A stretch of DNA of 64,000 nucleotides from Cohnella endophytica (lineage in GTDB: Bacteria; Bacillota; Bacilli; Paenibacillales; Paenibacillaceae): contig NZ_RBZM01000008.1 in the NCBI RefSeq assembly GCF_003628305.1, positions 407,523 through 471,522 on the forward strand. Direction: 5' to 3'. The notes beneath the pieces were generated by a model that worked only from the letters and a program-made list of their open reading frames with translations, was not told where the DNA came from and did no database searches. Below are positions 25,372 through 34,301 of the stretch, piece after piece. The translations under genes and the position numbers were made by a program. The stretch's first letter is position 1. Each line of letters starts with the position of its first letter.

Positions 25372-26559
25372 TTACTTGGGCGTCGCATCGCCCTTGAAGA
25401 GCCGGAATGGGAAGAAAACGTAAAAGAAGCTGATAATAACGAACATAATGCCGGCAAGTCCGACTACGGAAGATTCGCTGAATCGCGTCGCGAGCAATCC
25501 TCCGATAATCGGGCCGATCATGCCGCCGATCCCTTCGACCGTCGAGAGCACGCCCCAACCCAAGCCCTGCTGGCCTGGCGGTACGAACGTAGCGAGCAAC
25601 GCATTCCAAGCGGGCAACACGGCGGCATAGGAAATGCCGAGCAGGAATGCCCAGAAAAATGCGAGTCCGAGAGGCGGCTTTTGCGTGAGGGCGAACAACA
25701 CGGCACCGAACGACAGGAAACCGGCAATAAGGAACCATTTTTTCCCAAACGAGTCGGAAAGCTTGCCCATCGGGATGAGCCCGGCGACCGTAAAGCCGCC
25801 GCCGATTAAGAGCAACATGGAGTAGTGAGTGGCGGTCATTCCAAGCCCGTTTACGGCGAAGCTGGGAAGAATCGGCAATAGCATGCCGGCTCCGAGCGTC
25901 TGCAGCACCATCCCCGGCAAGAGGAGGCGCATGTCCCGCAAGCGGCTGCCGAGAATTGCAAGCTGTTTGCGGAAAGGAACGACGTCGATATGGACGCTTC
26001 GAGCGCCGGAGATCAACAGGGATAGCAACCAAGCGGCGAGCGCGACGGCGGCCATGGTCCAATAAGTAAGCTCCAGGTTGATGTCGAGAAGGAGATTCGT
26101 AACGACCGGACCGCTACCGAGACCGACAAGCCATACCGTGTACAGAAAGCCCATCTGGGTGGCCCGCTTATCTTCCTTTATTCGCGTCAAGCATACGATC
26201 CAGATCGGCGAAATGCCGATTCCGTATATCGCCGCGGCCGTGATGAATATCCATGGTATATCCGCGAAATGAAGCGCGACGATTCCGATCAGCGAGAAAA
26301 GCAAGCCGACGCTTACGACGGTTCTGATCGACAGCCTGTCCAGCAAATATCCGATGGCCAACTTAAGAGCCGTGTCCGTCAAATAATGAGCCGTAATGGC
26401 CGCCCCGATCACGTCGAGATTGAGTCCGAGCGCCTTATCCCCGTAGATCGGCAGAAAGCTGATCAAGGCGGCGCCCCGTACGAATTCAACCAAATAAAGT
26501 ATCGTTAAGTACAATAGCATGTCGGATTGGAAAAAAGATTTCGCGGTAGCCTTGCTCAC
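25372..26559 (-). CDS. Major facilitator superfamily transporter
   Basis: A 395-residue protein with 12 predicted membrane segments in two halves. The loop between helices 2 and 3 reads GYLLDRLSIRTV and its second-half equivalent is GKLSDSFGKKWF, the two MFS signature loops. The start is GTG 26559, eight bases after AAAGGAG; in-frame codons further upstream lack a site. It lies 60 bases downstream of the glycosyltransferase gene on the same strand, an arrangement suggesting a shared transcript and perhaps a link to glycolipid metabolism. The substrate is unknown. Confidence 0.9.
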   Translation of the reverse strand: MSKATAKSFFQSDMLLYLTILYLVEFVRGAALISFLPIYGDKALGLNLDVIGAAITAHYLTDTALKLAIGYLLDRLSIRTVVSVGLLFSLIGIVALHFADIPWIFITAAAIYGIGISPIWIVCLTRIKEDKRATQMGFLYTVWLVGLGSGPVVTNLLLDINLELTYWTMAAVALAAWLLSLLISGARSVHIDVVPFRKQLAILGSRLRDMRLLLPGMVLQTLGAGMLLPILPSFAVNGLGMTATHYSMLLLIGGGFTVAGLIPMGKLSDSFGKKWFLIAGFLSFGAVLFALTQKPPLGLAFFWAFLLGISYAAVLPAWNALLATFVPPGQQGLGWGVLSTVEGIGGMIGPIIGGLLATRFSESSVVGLAGIMFVIISFFYVFFPFRLFKGDATPK

Positions 26560-26619
26560 AAGCAGCTCTCCTTTGACGATCTGCATCGAGAATCGATCCT
26601 CCGGAGGAGGGGCGATTAC

Positions 26620-27792
26620 TCAGGTCGGGACTAGAACCGAATCCGATGGGGAGGCCGTTGCTACTGAAGCCTCTTCCATTATATGCAATTGGCGCTCAAT
26701 ATCCAAGGCGATGTTATCCGAGGCATTTTTCTTGGACAAAAATTTAAGCGCGTTTCGCATGGCTATTCTCCGTGAGGGAACTTGCAACAACTCCGCAACG
26801 GAGCGCGATAAGTGTTCGACACTTCGACAAATGACGGCAGCGCCTTTGCTTTCCAAGTAACGGGCGTTGCCGAGCTCCTGGCCCGGAACGGGACGATACA
26901 GGAGGATCGGCAATTGCGCGGCGATCGCTTCGGATAACGTTAACCCTCCGGGTTTCGTTACGATGCAAGAGGAGACGGCCATGAGTTCGTCGATACGCTC
27001 GACGAAACCAAGCGTTAGGACGGAAGGCTCGAACGAGAATATTTCCGATAGCTCGTCGTATAACGCGCGGTTGCGCCCGCAGACCACGATTACTTGTGCG
27101 CGGCATTTACCGGATAACGATCGGCACATTTCCGCGGTTTCGGAACACGGGACGTTCGGAGCGGCCATGATCAGCGCGATCGGGCGTTCCGGCGACAATC
27201 CGTACCGGGCGAAAATCGACTTCGCGTTCATTCCGTTCAAGAAAGTCGGACGTATCGGAATTCCGGTAGCGGCGATCCGGTCGGAATGAACTCCTAGCTT
27301 GCTCAATTGTACGCTTATATCTTCCGTCGCGACATAATATTTATCCACCTCGGGGTGCACCCATCGGCGGTGCAGGTCGAAATCCGTCACGACGTTGTAC
27401 ATAGGAATTGTATACCCGGATTTTCGGGCGATGAAAGGGAGGACGAGGGTGGGAAAAGTGTGGATGATGGCGTCGGGGCGTTCTTGTTCCATGAGCTTGC
27501 GCAGGGTAAGCGCGCCGAAGGAATGAAGCCAGTTCGCGAATAACGAGTCCGACTTCATCCCTTTCGTCGCGTCGTACACCCAGCCGTAGACTTGAGGAAG
27601 AAGGTTGTAGCTTTTGTTGTATACGAATCTGCTGACCTCGTTAAGGACGGGGTGGGATTCGGCTAACAGATCGATGAGTTTGACCTCCGTACGACCCAGA
27701 CATTCGAAGCTTTGCCGAAGCGCCGTCGCCGCTTGCCAATGACCATCGCCGAAACGGGCATACAAGATGAATATTTTTTTCTTTTTCGCCAT
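26620..27792 (-). CDS. Diacylglycerol glycosyltransferase (MGDG synthase/UgtP-like, GT28)
   Basis: A 390-residue glycosyltransferase of the monogalactosyldiacylglycerol synthase family. The N-terminal domain opens with FILYARFGDGHWQAATAL (family ASxGxGHxxAA), and includes VLNEVSRFVYNKSYNLLPQVYGWVYD and NVVTDFDLHRRWVHPEVDKYYV. The C-terminal sugar-nucleotide-binding domain has IVTKPGGLTLSEAIAAQLPILLYRPVPGQELGNARYL. Such enzymes transfer glucose or galactose from UDP-sugar to diacylglycerol at the inner membrane face, making glycolipids and lipoteichoic-acid anchors. The start is ATG 27792 after GGGAGGG. Sugar and processivity cannot be read from sequence. Confidence 0.9.
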   Translation of the reverse strand: MAKKKKIFILYARFGDGHWQAATALRQSFECLGRTEVKLIDLLAESHPVLNEVSRFVYNKSYNLLPQVYGWVYDATKGMKSDSLFANWLHSFGALTLRKLMEQERPDAIIHTFPTLVLPFIARKSGYTIPMYNVVTDFDLHRRWVHPEVDKYYVATEDISVQLSKLGVHSDRIAATGIPIRPTFLNGMNAKSIFARYGLSPERPIALIMAAPNVPCSETAEMCRSLSGKCRAQVIVVCGRNRALYDELSEIFSFEPSVLTLGFVERIDELMAVSSCIVTKPGGLTLSEAIAAQLPILLYRPVPGQELGNARYLESKGAAVICRSVEHLSRSVAELLQVPSRRIAMRNALKFLSKKNASDNIALDIERQLHIMEEASVATASPSDSVLVPT

Positions 27793-27811
27793 GCGCGCGC
27801 CCTCCCTATCC

Positions 27812-27835
27812 GTAAAAGGTTTCCGAAGAAACCTT
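27812..27835 (-). terminator. Terminator of ilvA with UUCG tetraloop
   Basis: On the minus strand AAGGTTTC-TTCG-GAAACCTT is a perfect 8-bp stem with a UUCG loop, followed by TTA. It lies 64 bases past the ilvA stop. Confidence 0.8.
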
Positions 27836-27898
27836 GCTCCTTCACTGTAACTCCGCAGTGTAAAATAGGGATAAACGAAAGCTCGGCCGGCGTCAAAA

Positions 27899-29164
27899 TC
27901 AGATCAACAGGTTAAACAATATCGGATCTTTGTTCAGCTCGATGAATTGGAACCCCTTCGCATTCATTCTTGCGACGAGGCTGCCGTAATCCTCGGGGCT
28001 CTTCAACTCGATACCGACAAGAGCCGGACCGTTTTCCTTGTTATGTTTTTTCGTATATTCGAATTGCACGATATCGTCGTTCGGACCGAGCACGTCATCC
28101 AGGAACTCGCGAAGAGCGCCGGCCCGTTGAGGAAAGTTGATCATAAAATAGTGCTTGAGTCCTTCGTAGATGAGCGAACGTTCCTTGATCTCCTGCATCC
28201 GGTCGATATCGTTGTTGCCCCCGCTAATGATGCATACGACATTCTTGCCGCGCAACGTCTCCGGATCGAAGGAGGACAGCGCCGCGACGGTTAACGCTCC
28301 GGCCGGCTCCGCGACGATCGCATGTTCGTTGTACAATTCGAGGATCGACGTGCAGACGCGGCCTTCCGGCACGGAAATGACGTCGTCCAGATGTCTGCGG
28401 CATAGCTCGTAGGTCAAGTCCCCGACCCGTTTTACAGCCGCGCCGTCGACGAATTTGTCGATCTCGGGAAGCGTTAGGACATAGCCGGCATCTAGAGCTT
28501 GGCGCATGGAAGTCGCGCCTTCCGGCTCTACTCCGATGATCCGGGTGTCGGGGCTTATCGCTTTAATATACGCGGAGACGCCCGCCGCCAAACCTCCGCC
28601 GCCGATCGTAACGAGCAGAAGGTCGATGGAAGGCGCGCCGCCCTCGATGATTTCTTTGCCGACGGTGGCGTTGCCGGCAACGATTCGCGCATCGTCGAAC
28701 GGATGGACGAACGACAAGCCTTCTGCCGCGCTCGCCCGGACGGCTTCCGCATAAGCGTCGTCGAACGTATCCCCAATCAGGCGGATCTCGATCTTGTCGC
28801 CGCCGAAGAGCTTCACTTGATTGATTTTCTGCCTAGGCGTCGTTGCCGGCATATAGATGACTCCGCGAATGCTTAGCTTATTGCAGGAGTAAGCGACGCC
28901 TTGGGCATGGTTCCCCGCGCTGGCGCAGATGACGCCGTTCCGACGTTCGTCTTCGGGCAACGAAGAGATCAAATAATAAGCTCCGCGTATTTTGAACGAA
29001 CGGACGAGTTGCAGATCCTCCCGTTTCAAATAGACGTTGCAGTCGAATTTTGCGGACAAAGCGCCGTTAAGCTGCAATGGAGTCGTCGTGACGACATCTT
29101 GAAGCACGCGATGGGCATTCAGAATATCGGCGAGGGAAACTAGCGGTTGTTGGGAATCTGACAT
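27899..29164 (-). CDS. ilvA: Threonine ammonia-lyase (threonine dehydratase) IlvA
   Basis: A 421-residue PLP enzyme that converts threonine to 2-oxobutyrate, the first committed step of isoleucine synthesis. The PLP lysine is in KREDLQLVRSFKIRGA; other marks are SAGNHAQGVAY (substrate loop) and TIGGGGLAAGVSAYIK (phosphate-binding glycines). A single ACT-like regulatory domain occupies about 335-421 (YFMINFPQRAGALREFL...), the compact Gram-positive form. The start is ATG 29164 after GGAAAGG. It is transcribed behind an isoleucine-type T-box leader, fitting its pathway role. Confidence 0.97.
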   Translation of the reverse strand: MSDSQQPLVSLADILNAHRVLQDVVTTTPLQLNGALSAKFDCNVYLKREDLQLVRSFKIRGAYYLISSLPEDERRNGVICASAGNHAQGVAYSCNKLSIRGVIYMPATTPRQKINQVKLFGGDKIEIRLIGDTFDDAYAEAVRASAAEGLSFVHPFDDARIVAGNATVGKEIIEGGAPSIDLLLVTIGGGGLAAGVSAYIKAISPDTRIIGVEPEGATSMRQALDAGYVLTLPEIDKFVDGAAVKRVGDLTYELCRRHLDDVISVPEGRVCTSILELYNEHAIVAEPAGALTVAALSSFDPETLRGKNVVCIISGGNNDIDRMQEIKERSLIYEGLKHYFMINFPQRAGALREFLDDVLGPNDDIVQFEYTKKHNKENGPALVGIELKSPEDYGSLVARMNAKGFQFIELNKDPILFNLLI

Positions 29165-29201
29165 GGGAAATCATCCTTTCCGGAATCGATGAAATGGGTA
29201 T

Positions 29202-29490
29202 AAAAAAACCGCCCCTCAGAAGGGACGGATTGTGCTCCGCGGTACCACCCTCGTTCCCAATGCGCATTCGCGATCTAGCATCGAACGCAACGTTAGGCTC
29301 TCGTGCGCCGTATAATGGATACGGCGATCCCGTAACGGGGGAATCCGTCCGCGCCTACGGACAAGAAACTTTCGGCGCCGCTTCTCGGGGAGGATATCGT
29401 CTGGACTTCGGCCGTCGGCTCGCAGCGGATCGCCGACTCTCTGGTGACCGAAGGAACCGGGCAACGCGTTCCCGTCATGGAATGTAATAC
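29202..29490 (-). promoter_or_regulatory. T-box leader of ilvA (specifier ATC, isoleucine)
   Basis: Read on the minus strand, the leader contains the conserved T-box AGGGTGGTACCGCGG (complement of 29236-29250), followed by a terminator stem CCGTCCCTT/GGGGCGG and TTTTTTT at 29202-29228. Upstream are the Stem I elements: the AGAGAG-type bulge with a CCGAC/GTCGG stem, and a specifier loop reading GATATC-CTCC before CCCGAG, giving ATC (Ile). Uncharged tRNA-Ile would stabilise the antiterminator and allow ilvA transcription. The specifier is my reading of the loop. Confidence 0.92.
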
Positions 29491-29492
29491 TT

Positions 29493-29521
29493 GTTATACG
29501 CTTCCCGCACGCCGAAGTCAA
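29493..29521 (-). promoter_or_regulatory. Promoter of the ilvA T-box transcript
   Basis: On the minus strand TTGACT (complement of 29516-29521) and TATAAC (complement of 29493-29498) lie 17 bases apart, just upstream of the T-box Stem I. Confidence 0.85.
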
Positions 29522-29563
29522 TGGTTATCGTACTTAATCCCAATCTTCATGAAGGAGCTTGTA

Positions 29564-30133
29564 ATGAAAAAATTATTGATCGGCTTGTTCGTCCTTATAT
29601 TCGCGATTGCATTCGCATGCGTAGGATTTCTATACTATATCAAACCGGATCAACCTTTGGACTTGGCCTACAAAAAGGTTCCGCTTAAAGAACGCGCGCT
29701 AAGCATGGCGAAACGCGTCTCTACGGAAATGAAACTGACGGAAGAAGACGTGGCAAACCTGGCGATTAAATCTTTAGCCGACAACCCACAGGTAGAGAAG
29801 GATATCCGAGTAACCGGCGCTCGTTTCTCTTTGGAAGGCGACCTGCTGATCGCGGACTTGAACGTGGATTGGAAAGACCGTTTCGCCGCAGGGCTGCATC
29901 TCGTCTACCGGCTTCGCTGGGAAGATCCGAACGTGGTCGCTTCCATCGAGAGTGCGCATCTCAAAGGGATCAAGCTGCCCGTTTCCATGTTCTCGGACCG
30001 AATCATTCCGATCGGCGGCGAATTGCCGGATGTGCTCCGCATTTCCGGCATGAAATGGGAAGACGGCGGCGTTAATGTGCAGTTTAAGAAACCGTCGCCG
30101 AGCGATCTGCTGAAGTTGATAACGGGCGGTTAA
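29564..30133 (+). CDS. Membrane-anchored protein of unknown function (YpmS-like size)
   Basis: A 189-residue protein with a short N-terminal membrane anchor (residues 2-24) and an extracytoplasmic domain. Visible are an alpha-helical part (ALSMAKRVSTEMKLTEEDVANLAIKSLA) and a beta part containing GARFSLEGDLLIADLNVDWKDRFAAGLHLVYRLRWED. Size and layout recall YpmS-type proteins of Bacillales, but no domain can be named with confidence. The start is ATG 29564, eight bases after AAGGAG; the frame continues upstream through the ilvA promoter and was cut there. It is divergent from ilvA. Confidence 0.75.
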   Translation: MKKLLIGLFVLIFAIAFACVGFLYYIKPDQPLDLAYKKVPLKERALSMAKRVSTEMKLTEEDVANLAIKSLADNPQVEKDIRVTGARFSLEGDLLIADLNVDWKDRFAAGLHLVYRLRWEDPNVVASIESAHLKGIKLPVSMFSDRIIPIGGELPDVLRISGMKWEDGGVNVQFKKPSPSDLLKLITGG

Positions 30134-30304
30134 TGGTTATAGGGCGATAGAGTGCTGACGGCGTTTCGAAGTTGTTCTGGCGAGAAGTCGGGACTTATAG
30201 CTTAAATTAGATTAAAGCCTCCGAAGCATCTTGATTGTTGCGCCGAAAATGACTAGATTAATAGAACAGGCAAGTTACATATTATGGGAAGATGGTGCGT
30301 GTGA

Positions 30305-31507
30305 ATGAAACGGGCATTAATTATTCTGTTTTCTTTCGTACTGGCTTTCTCTCTGGCAGGAACCGCTTCGGCGGCCTCGACCGCTGGCAAGTCAACCGGT
30401 CCCGCGGTTGTGGTCAAGCTGATTTTGAACGGCAAAGCTACCGATTTGGGTTCCACGGGGTTGTACGTCAGCAAAGGCAAAGCCTACGCGGAATACGGGG
30501 CGCTGTTTAAGTTGCTTGGATACGAGACGGAGTTCGACAATACGATGAAGGCGATCCACGCCGTCGCGGAGAGCGTCGAGATCTACGCGTCGGTCGATGG
30601 GGACGTTGCGTTCATGAACGACAAGACGGTCCCGAGCAAGGGCGAAGTCGTGCAATCGAACGGACATACGTATATCGGCATTCGTTTCGCAGGCGCTTTG
30701 ACGAACCACAAGGTCGCTTGGAACGGTAAGACGAAGACGATCTCGCTCAGCTATCAAGGTCCTACGGACGAGCAGAAAGCGGCCGTGTACGAAGTGTTCA
30801 ATAAAATGCTGCTAGTCGAAGCGGCAGGTGACATCGACGGCTTGCTCGGCTTGTTCTCCGATGACACGGAGCTGGATAAAGACGGGATTGTCGAGAACTG
30901 GAAGACTACGAAGACGAAGACGATCGTGGAAAACAAGGCTATCGAATCGTATTCCGATACGGAAGCAGTTGCCATAGTCGTCGAGAATACGAAGAAAGTT
31001 AGCGGAGCGTTTTTCCCGGACAATAAATCCCAAACCCGCTATACGCTGCATAAGGCGAAGGACGGATCGTGGAAAATATTCGATATTGAAGTGCTAGACT
31101 TGCAATATACGAACATTCCCGGACTGTTCGAGCAAGCAGCTTCGATCCCGGATGCCGAGAAGACGGCGATCGGGACCGTGTTCGCGGATCAGCTCAAAGC
31201 CGCAAATGCGAAAGACGTGGAAGCCTACATCGCCACGATGACCGATATCCCGGACAAGGATACGCTTAAGACGACATTGGCGCAGTTTTTCAAAAGCGCG
31301 TCGATGAAGGTAAGCGCCGACAAGTGGACGATCGTCGATTACAATGGCTCGGACAAAGCGACTTTGCTCGCTTCGACGATCAGCGAAGTAACCATCAACG
31401 GTCAAACGGCGAAGGTTCACAGCGTGGTGTTGAACGATGCCGTTAAGGCGGACGGTAAGTGGCTACTTAAAGCCGATGCGGCGATCCTGCTTAGCGAACA
31501 GCTGTAA
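30305..31507 (+). CDS. Secreted protein: copper amine oxidase N-terminal-like domain plus two NTF2-like repeats
   Basis: A 400-residue exported protein. The signal peptide ends after TASAAS (about residue 25). Residues about 35-160 match the copper-amine-oxidase N-domain found in many Paenibacillus surface proteins (LILNGKATDLGSTGLYVSKGKAYAEYGALFKLLGYETEFD ... VVQSNGHTYIGIRFAGALTNHKVAWNGKTKTISL). Two similar NTF2-like units of about 115 residues follow (from DEQKAAVYEVFNKMLL and from DAEKTAIGTVFADQLK), each ending in KDGSWKIFDIEV or ADGKWLLKADA. It probably binds wall material or a ligand; no enzyme residues are evident. Ribosome site is weak. A strong terminator follows. Confidence 0.85.
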   Translation: MKRALIILFSFVLAFSLAGTASAASTAGKSTGPAVVVKLILNGKATDLGSTGLYVSKGKAYAEYGALFKLLGYETEFDNTMKAIHAVAESVEIYASVDGDVAFMNDKTVPSKGEVVQSNGHTYIGIRFAGALTNHKVAWNGKTKTISLSYQGPTDEQKAAVYEVFNKMLLVEAAGDIDGLLGLFSDDTELDKDGIVENWKTTKTKTIVENKAIESYSDTEAVAIVVENTKKVSGAFFPDNKSQTRYTLHKAKDGSWKIFDIEVLDLQYTNIPGLFEQAASIPDAEKTAIGTVFADQLKAANAKDVEAYIATMTDIPDKDTLKTTLAQFFKSASMKVSADKWTIVDYNGSDKATLLASTISEVTINGQTAKVHSVVLNDAVKADGKWLLKADAAILLSEQL

Positions 31508-31519
31508 AACAACGAAAAG

Positions 31520-31566
31520 AAAAGAGACGCTTTCTCGCCTGTTTGGGCGAAAAGGCGTCTCTTTTA
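31520..31566. terminator. Strong terminator, likely bidirectional
   Basis: AAGAGACGC and GCGTCTCTT pair, with inner TTCTCGCC/GGGCGAA around TGTTT, followed by TT on the plus strand and TTTCGTTG on the minus strand. It separates the gene ending at 31507 from etfA ending at 31631. Confidence 0.9.
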
Positions 31567-31630
31567 TCGTGGTATGCGAGTTGGGATGGGGGGATGGATT
31601 TACGGATCAGGAAAAACACCGGGAAAGGGC

Positions 31631-32728
31631 TTAATACTCGCCCGATAACTCCGCGATGAAAGCGGGTACGACCTCGAAGAGATCGCCGACGATTCCGTAG
31701 TCGGCGACGCCGAAGATCGGAGCTTCGGGGTCCTTGTTGATGGCGACGATAACCCTTGAGCGGCTCATGCCTGCCAGATGTTGCACGGCGCCGCTGATGC
31801 CGCAGGCGATGTAGAGGTCGGGGGTGACGGTTTTGCCGGTTTGCCCGATCTGGAGGGCATAGTCGCAATAACCCGCATCGCAGGCTCCGCGAGACGCGCC
31901 GACCGCACCGCCGAGCAGCGCCGCGAGCTCGGCGAGCGGGGCGAAGCCGGCGGCGCTCTTCACGCCGCGCCCGCCGGCGACGATGATCCGCGCCTCCGCC
32001 AAGTCGACCGTGCCGGAAGCCCGCCGGACGACGTCGCGAACGAAGATACGCGACGGAGGCGGGTCGAACGGCACGCGGCGGATCGGCGCGGCTGCCCCGG
32101 CAATAGGTTCCGCCGGGGCGAAGTTGTTCGGGCGCACGGTGACGATAGCCGTGTCGCCCGGCAAGAAAGCGCGCCGCTCGAGCGCTTTGCCCGCGTGCAG
32201 CGCGCGCGCCAGCTCGATGCGACCGTCGCCGCCCCGGGCGGCTGCGAGCGCATCGGACACTTGCCCCGCGCCCAGGCGAGCCGCCAGTCGCGGGGCAAGG
32301 TCGCGCCCAATCGCGGTGTGGCCAAGCCACCACCACCGCGCCTCGGGCGCCAACGCTTTCGCCGCCGCGAGCACGGCGGCGAGGTGCGTATCCGGCGCGT
32401 AGCGCCCGAGGACGGGGTGATCGATGGCGATCACCTCGTCCGGGGCGCGCCGCGCCAGCTGCTCCGCGGCGGCGGAAGCTTCCGCGCCGTCGCCGCAGAG
32501 CAACAGGACGGCGAGCTTGTCGCCGTCCGCCATGCAGCCCCGGGCAGCGGCGATCGCCTCCAGCGACACTTGCCGCAGCAGTCCATCGCGGCACTCCGCG
32601 ACCACGACGTGTTGCTCCTGCCGCCGATTCGAACTTCCGTTCATTTCGCTATGTGGCATTTCCCTCGTCCCCGAACTCCCGCGCATCCCGTCAGGCTGAC
32701 TTTCTTTCGCTAAGTAGTTGTCGCCCAT
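31631..32728 (-). CDS. etfA: Electron transfer flavoprotein alpha subunit (beta-oxidation ETF)
   Basis: A 365-residue ETF alpha subunit. The N-terminal domain begins with [10 protein letters not shown] at about residue 40; the first 38 residues are an unusual hydrophilic extension, and ATGs at codons near 15, 24 and 29 are alternatives. The C-terminal FAD domain has [55 protein letters not shown] and [20 protein letters not shown]. It takes electrons from acyl-CoA dehydrogenases. The start is ATG 32728 after AAGGGG, four bases past the etfB stop. Base composition is striking: 60-base lines at 31921 and 32221 count about 80 percent GC, far above the rest of the window. Confidence 0.95.
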   Translation of the reverse strand: MGDNYLAKESQPDGMRGSSGTREMPHSEMNGSSNRRQEQHVVVAECRDGLLRQVSLEAIAAARGCMADGDKLAVLLLCGDGAEASAAAEQLARRAPDEVIAIDHPVLGRYAPDTHLAAVLAAAKALAPEARWWWLGHTAIGRDLAPRLAARLGAGQVSDALAAARGGDGRIELARALHAGKALERRAFLPGDTAIVTVRPNNFAPAEPIAGAAAPIRRVPFDPPPSRIFVRDVVRRASGTVDLAEARIIVAGGRGVKSAAGFAPLAELAALLGGAVGASRGACDAGYCDYALQIGQTGKTVTPDLYIACGISGAVQHLAGMSRSRVIVAINKDPEAPIFGVADYGIVGDLFEVVPAFIAELSGEY

Positions 32729-32732
32729 CCTC

Positions 32733-33521
32733 TTAGCCCCTTCCCTTGAGCGCCTGCGCTTCGCCCCGAAGCAAGCCAAGCAGTTCCGCCGCTTGTTCTT
32801 TCGCCGTACCTGCCAGCTTTCGCCCCGCAGGTCTTGCCGGCGGCGTTTCGCAGCCGAGCCGCTCGGTCCGAGGAGAGGCTTCTTCGCCCGCGAGATCCAC
32901 GCCGAGCAACTCCGGCGTCAGCTCGGTCAATGGCTTGCGCTTCGCCTTCATGATACCCGCGAGCGCGGGATATCTCGGTTCGTTCAGCCCCTGCTGGGCG
33001 GTGAGCATCGCCGGCAACGTCAGTTCCCAATCCTCGCTGTCGCCCTCCGCGTCGCGCGTGACAAGAAGCTTTCCGTCGTCCGTTAGCTCGCAAGCCACGA
33101 CCGCTCCGGCATGAGGCCATCCAAGCAGCTCCGCCACGCGGATGGCTACTTGACCGGCTCCGTTGTCGACCGACATATGACCCGCCCAGGCGACCTCGAA
33201 TCTCCTCTGCGAGATCGCCGAAGCGATTAGTTTGGCTGTTGCGTGCTCATCGACGGATCTCTCGTCGACGCGAATCAGCAGCGCCTCGTCGGCACCCATC
33301 GCGAGCGCCGTCCGAAGTGCCTCCGCCGCTCTGTCGGCGCCCGCGCCGATTACGGTTACCGTGCCTCCGAAAGACTCCTTCCACCTTAAAGCTTCCTCCA
33401 AGCCGTATTCATCGTAGGGATTGATCACTCTTTTCGCTTCCGTATCCTCAATCTCGCCGCCGCTCACGGTAACGGATTCGTCCGTGGCGACGACGGATTT
33501 GATCAGAACGGCGATATTCAT
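32733..33521 (-). CDS. etfB: Electron transfer flavoprotein beta subunit (beta-oxidation ETF)
   Basis: A 262-residue ETF beta subunit that binds AMP and pairs with etfA. Marks are MNIAVLIKSV, RVINPYDEYGLEEALRWKE, AGHMSVDNGAGQVAIRVAELLGWPHAGAVV, and LPAMLTAQQGLNEPRYPALAGIMKAKRKPL, the usual recognition loop region. Compared with the second etfB (56574), the sequence is only distantly similar. The start is ATG 33521 after AAAGGAGG. It is divergent from fadF, with array IV in the intervening space, and together they form the electron exit from beta-oxidation. Confidence 0.96.
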   Translation of the reverse strand: MNIAVLIKSVVATDESVTVSGGEIEDTEAKRVINPYDEYGLEEALRWKESFGGTVTVIGAGADRAAEALRTALAMGADEALLIRVDERSVDEHATAKLIASAISQRRFEVAWAGHMSVDNGAGQVAIRVAELLGWPHAGAVVACELTDDGKLLVTRDAEGDSEDWELTLPAMLTAQQGLNEPRYPALAGIMKAKRKPLTELTPELLGVDLAGEEASPRTERLGCETPPARPAGRKLAGTAKEQAAELLGLLRGEAQALKGRG

Positions 33522-33548
33522 GGCGGGTTCCTCCTTTGTAATCGCTCG

Positions 33549-34098
33549 GAAGCCACTAAATTACCTCGTGTTAGCCCATTTCGACGAAACAGGGTTCTGC
33601 GAAACCACTAATTACCTCGTGCTAGCCCGTTTCGACGAAACAAGGTTCTGCCAGACCACTAATTACCTCGTACTAGCCCAGTTCGACGATATAAGGTTCT
33701 GCGAAACCACTAATTGCCTCATACTAGCCCATTTCGACGAAACAGGGTTCTGCCAGACCACTAATTGCCTCATACTAGCCCATTTCGACGAAACAGGGTT
33801 CTGCAAGACCACTAATTACCTCGTACTAGCCCAGTTCGACGATATAAGGTTCTGCGAAACCACTAATTGCCTCATACTAGCCCATTTCGACGAAACAGGG
33901 TTCTGCCAGACCACTAATTACCTCGTACTAGCCCAGTTCGAAGATATAAGGTTCTGCGAGACCACTAATTCCCTCATACTAGCCCATTTCGACGAAACAG
34001 GGTTCTGCGAAACCACTAATTGCCTCGTACTAGCCCATTTCGACGAAATAAGGTTCTGCAAGACCACTAATTACCTCGTGCTAGCCCATTTCGACGAT
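33549..34098. repeat. Tandem array IV, 51-bp unit, about 10.8 copies
   Basis: GGTTCTGCGAAACCACTAAT or variants begin at 33593, 33644, 33695, 33746, 33797, 33848, 33899, 33950, 34001 and 34052, always 51 apart, with a partial first copy from 33549. Units carry GGTT-CTGCGA-AACC or GGT-t-CTG-c-CAG-ACC hairpins. The unit agrees with that of array I at 39 of 51 positions by eye. The array fills the divergent region between etfB and fadF, beginning 27 bases from the etfB start codon. Confidence 0.95.
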
Positions 34099-34301
34099 TC
34101 CGGGGATCAAAGGACGCCGCATTTTTGACGCGATCTTTTTTGCGGATGTGGGCATATGAAGGGTTGGCCGGCGAATAAATTTACGAGTATCAAGCCGATT
34201 TCAGTTTCTTATTCTCATCGTATGAGCCTGGCGCGCGGTTCAGAAGAACGCGGTTCGTTCCCATGAACGGGGAGCACCGGAACGGAAACGGGGGGAGGTC
34301 G

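Noticed and set aside
33421..34128. 235-residue plus-strand frame over array IV
   Set aside because: Same artefact; it also runs opposite to the start of etfB.
34214..34226. FadR operator upstream of fadF
   Set aside because: CTCAT-CGT-ATGAG is a short palindrome but does not fit the B. subtilis FadR site, and no fadR gene is present.
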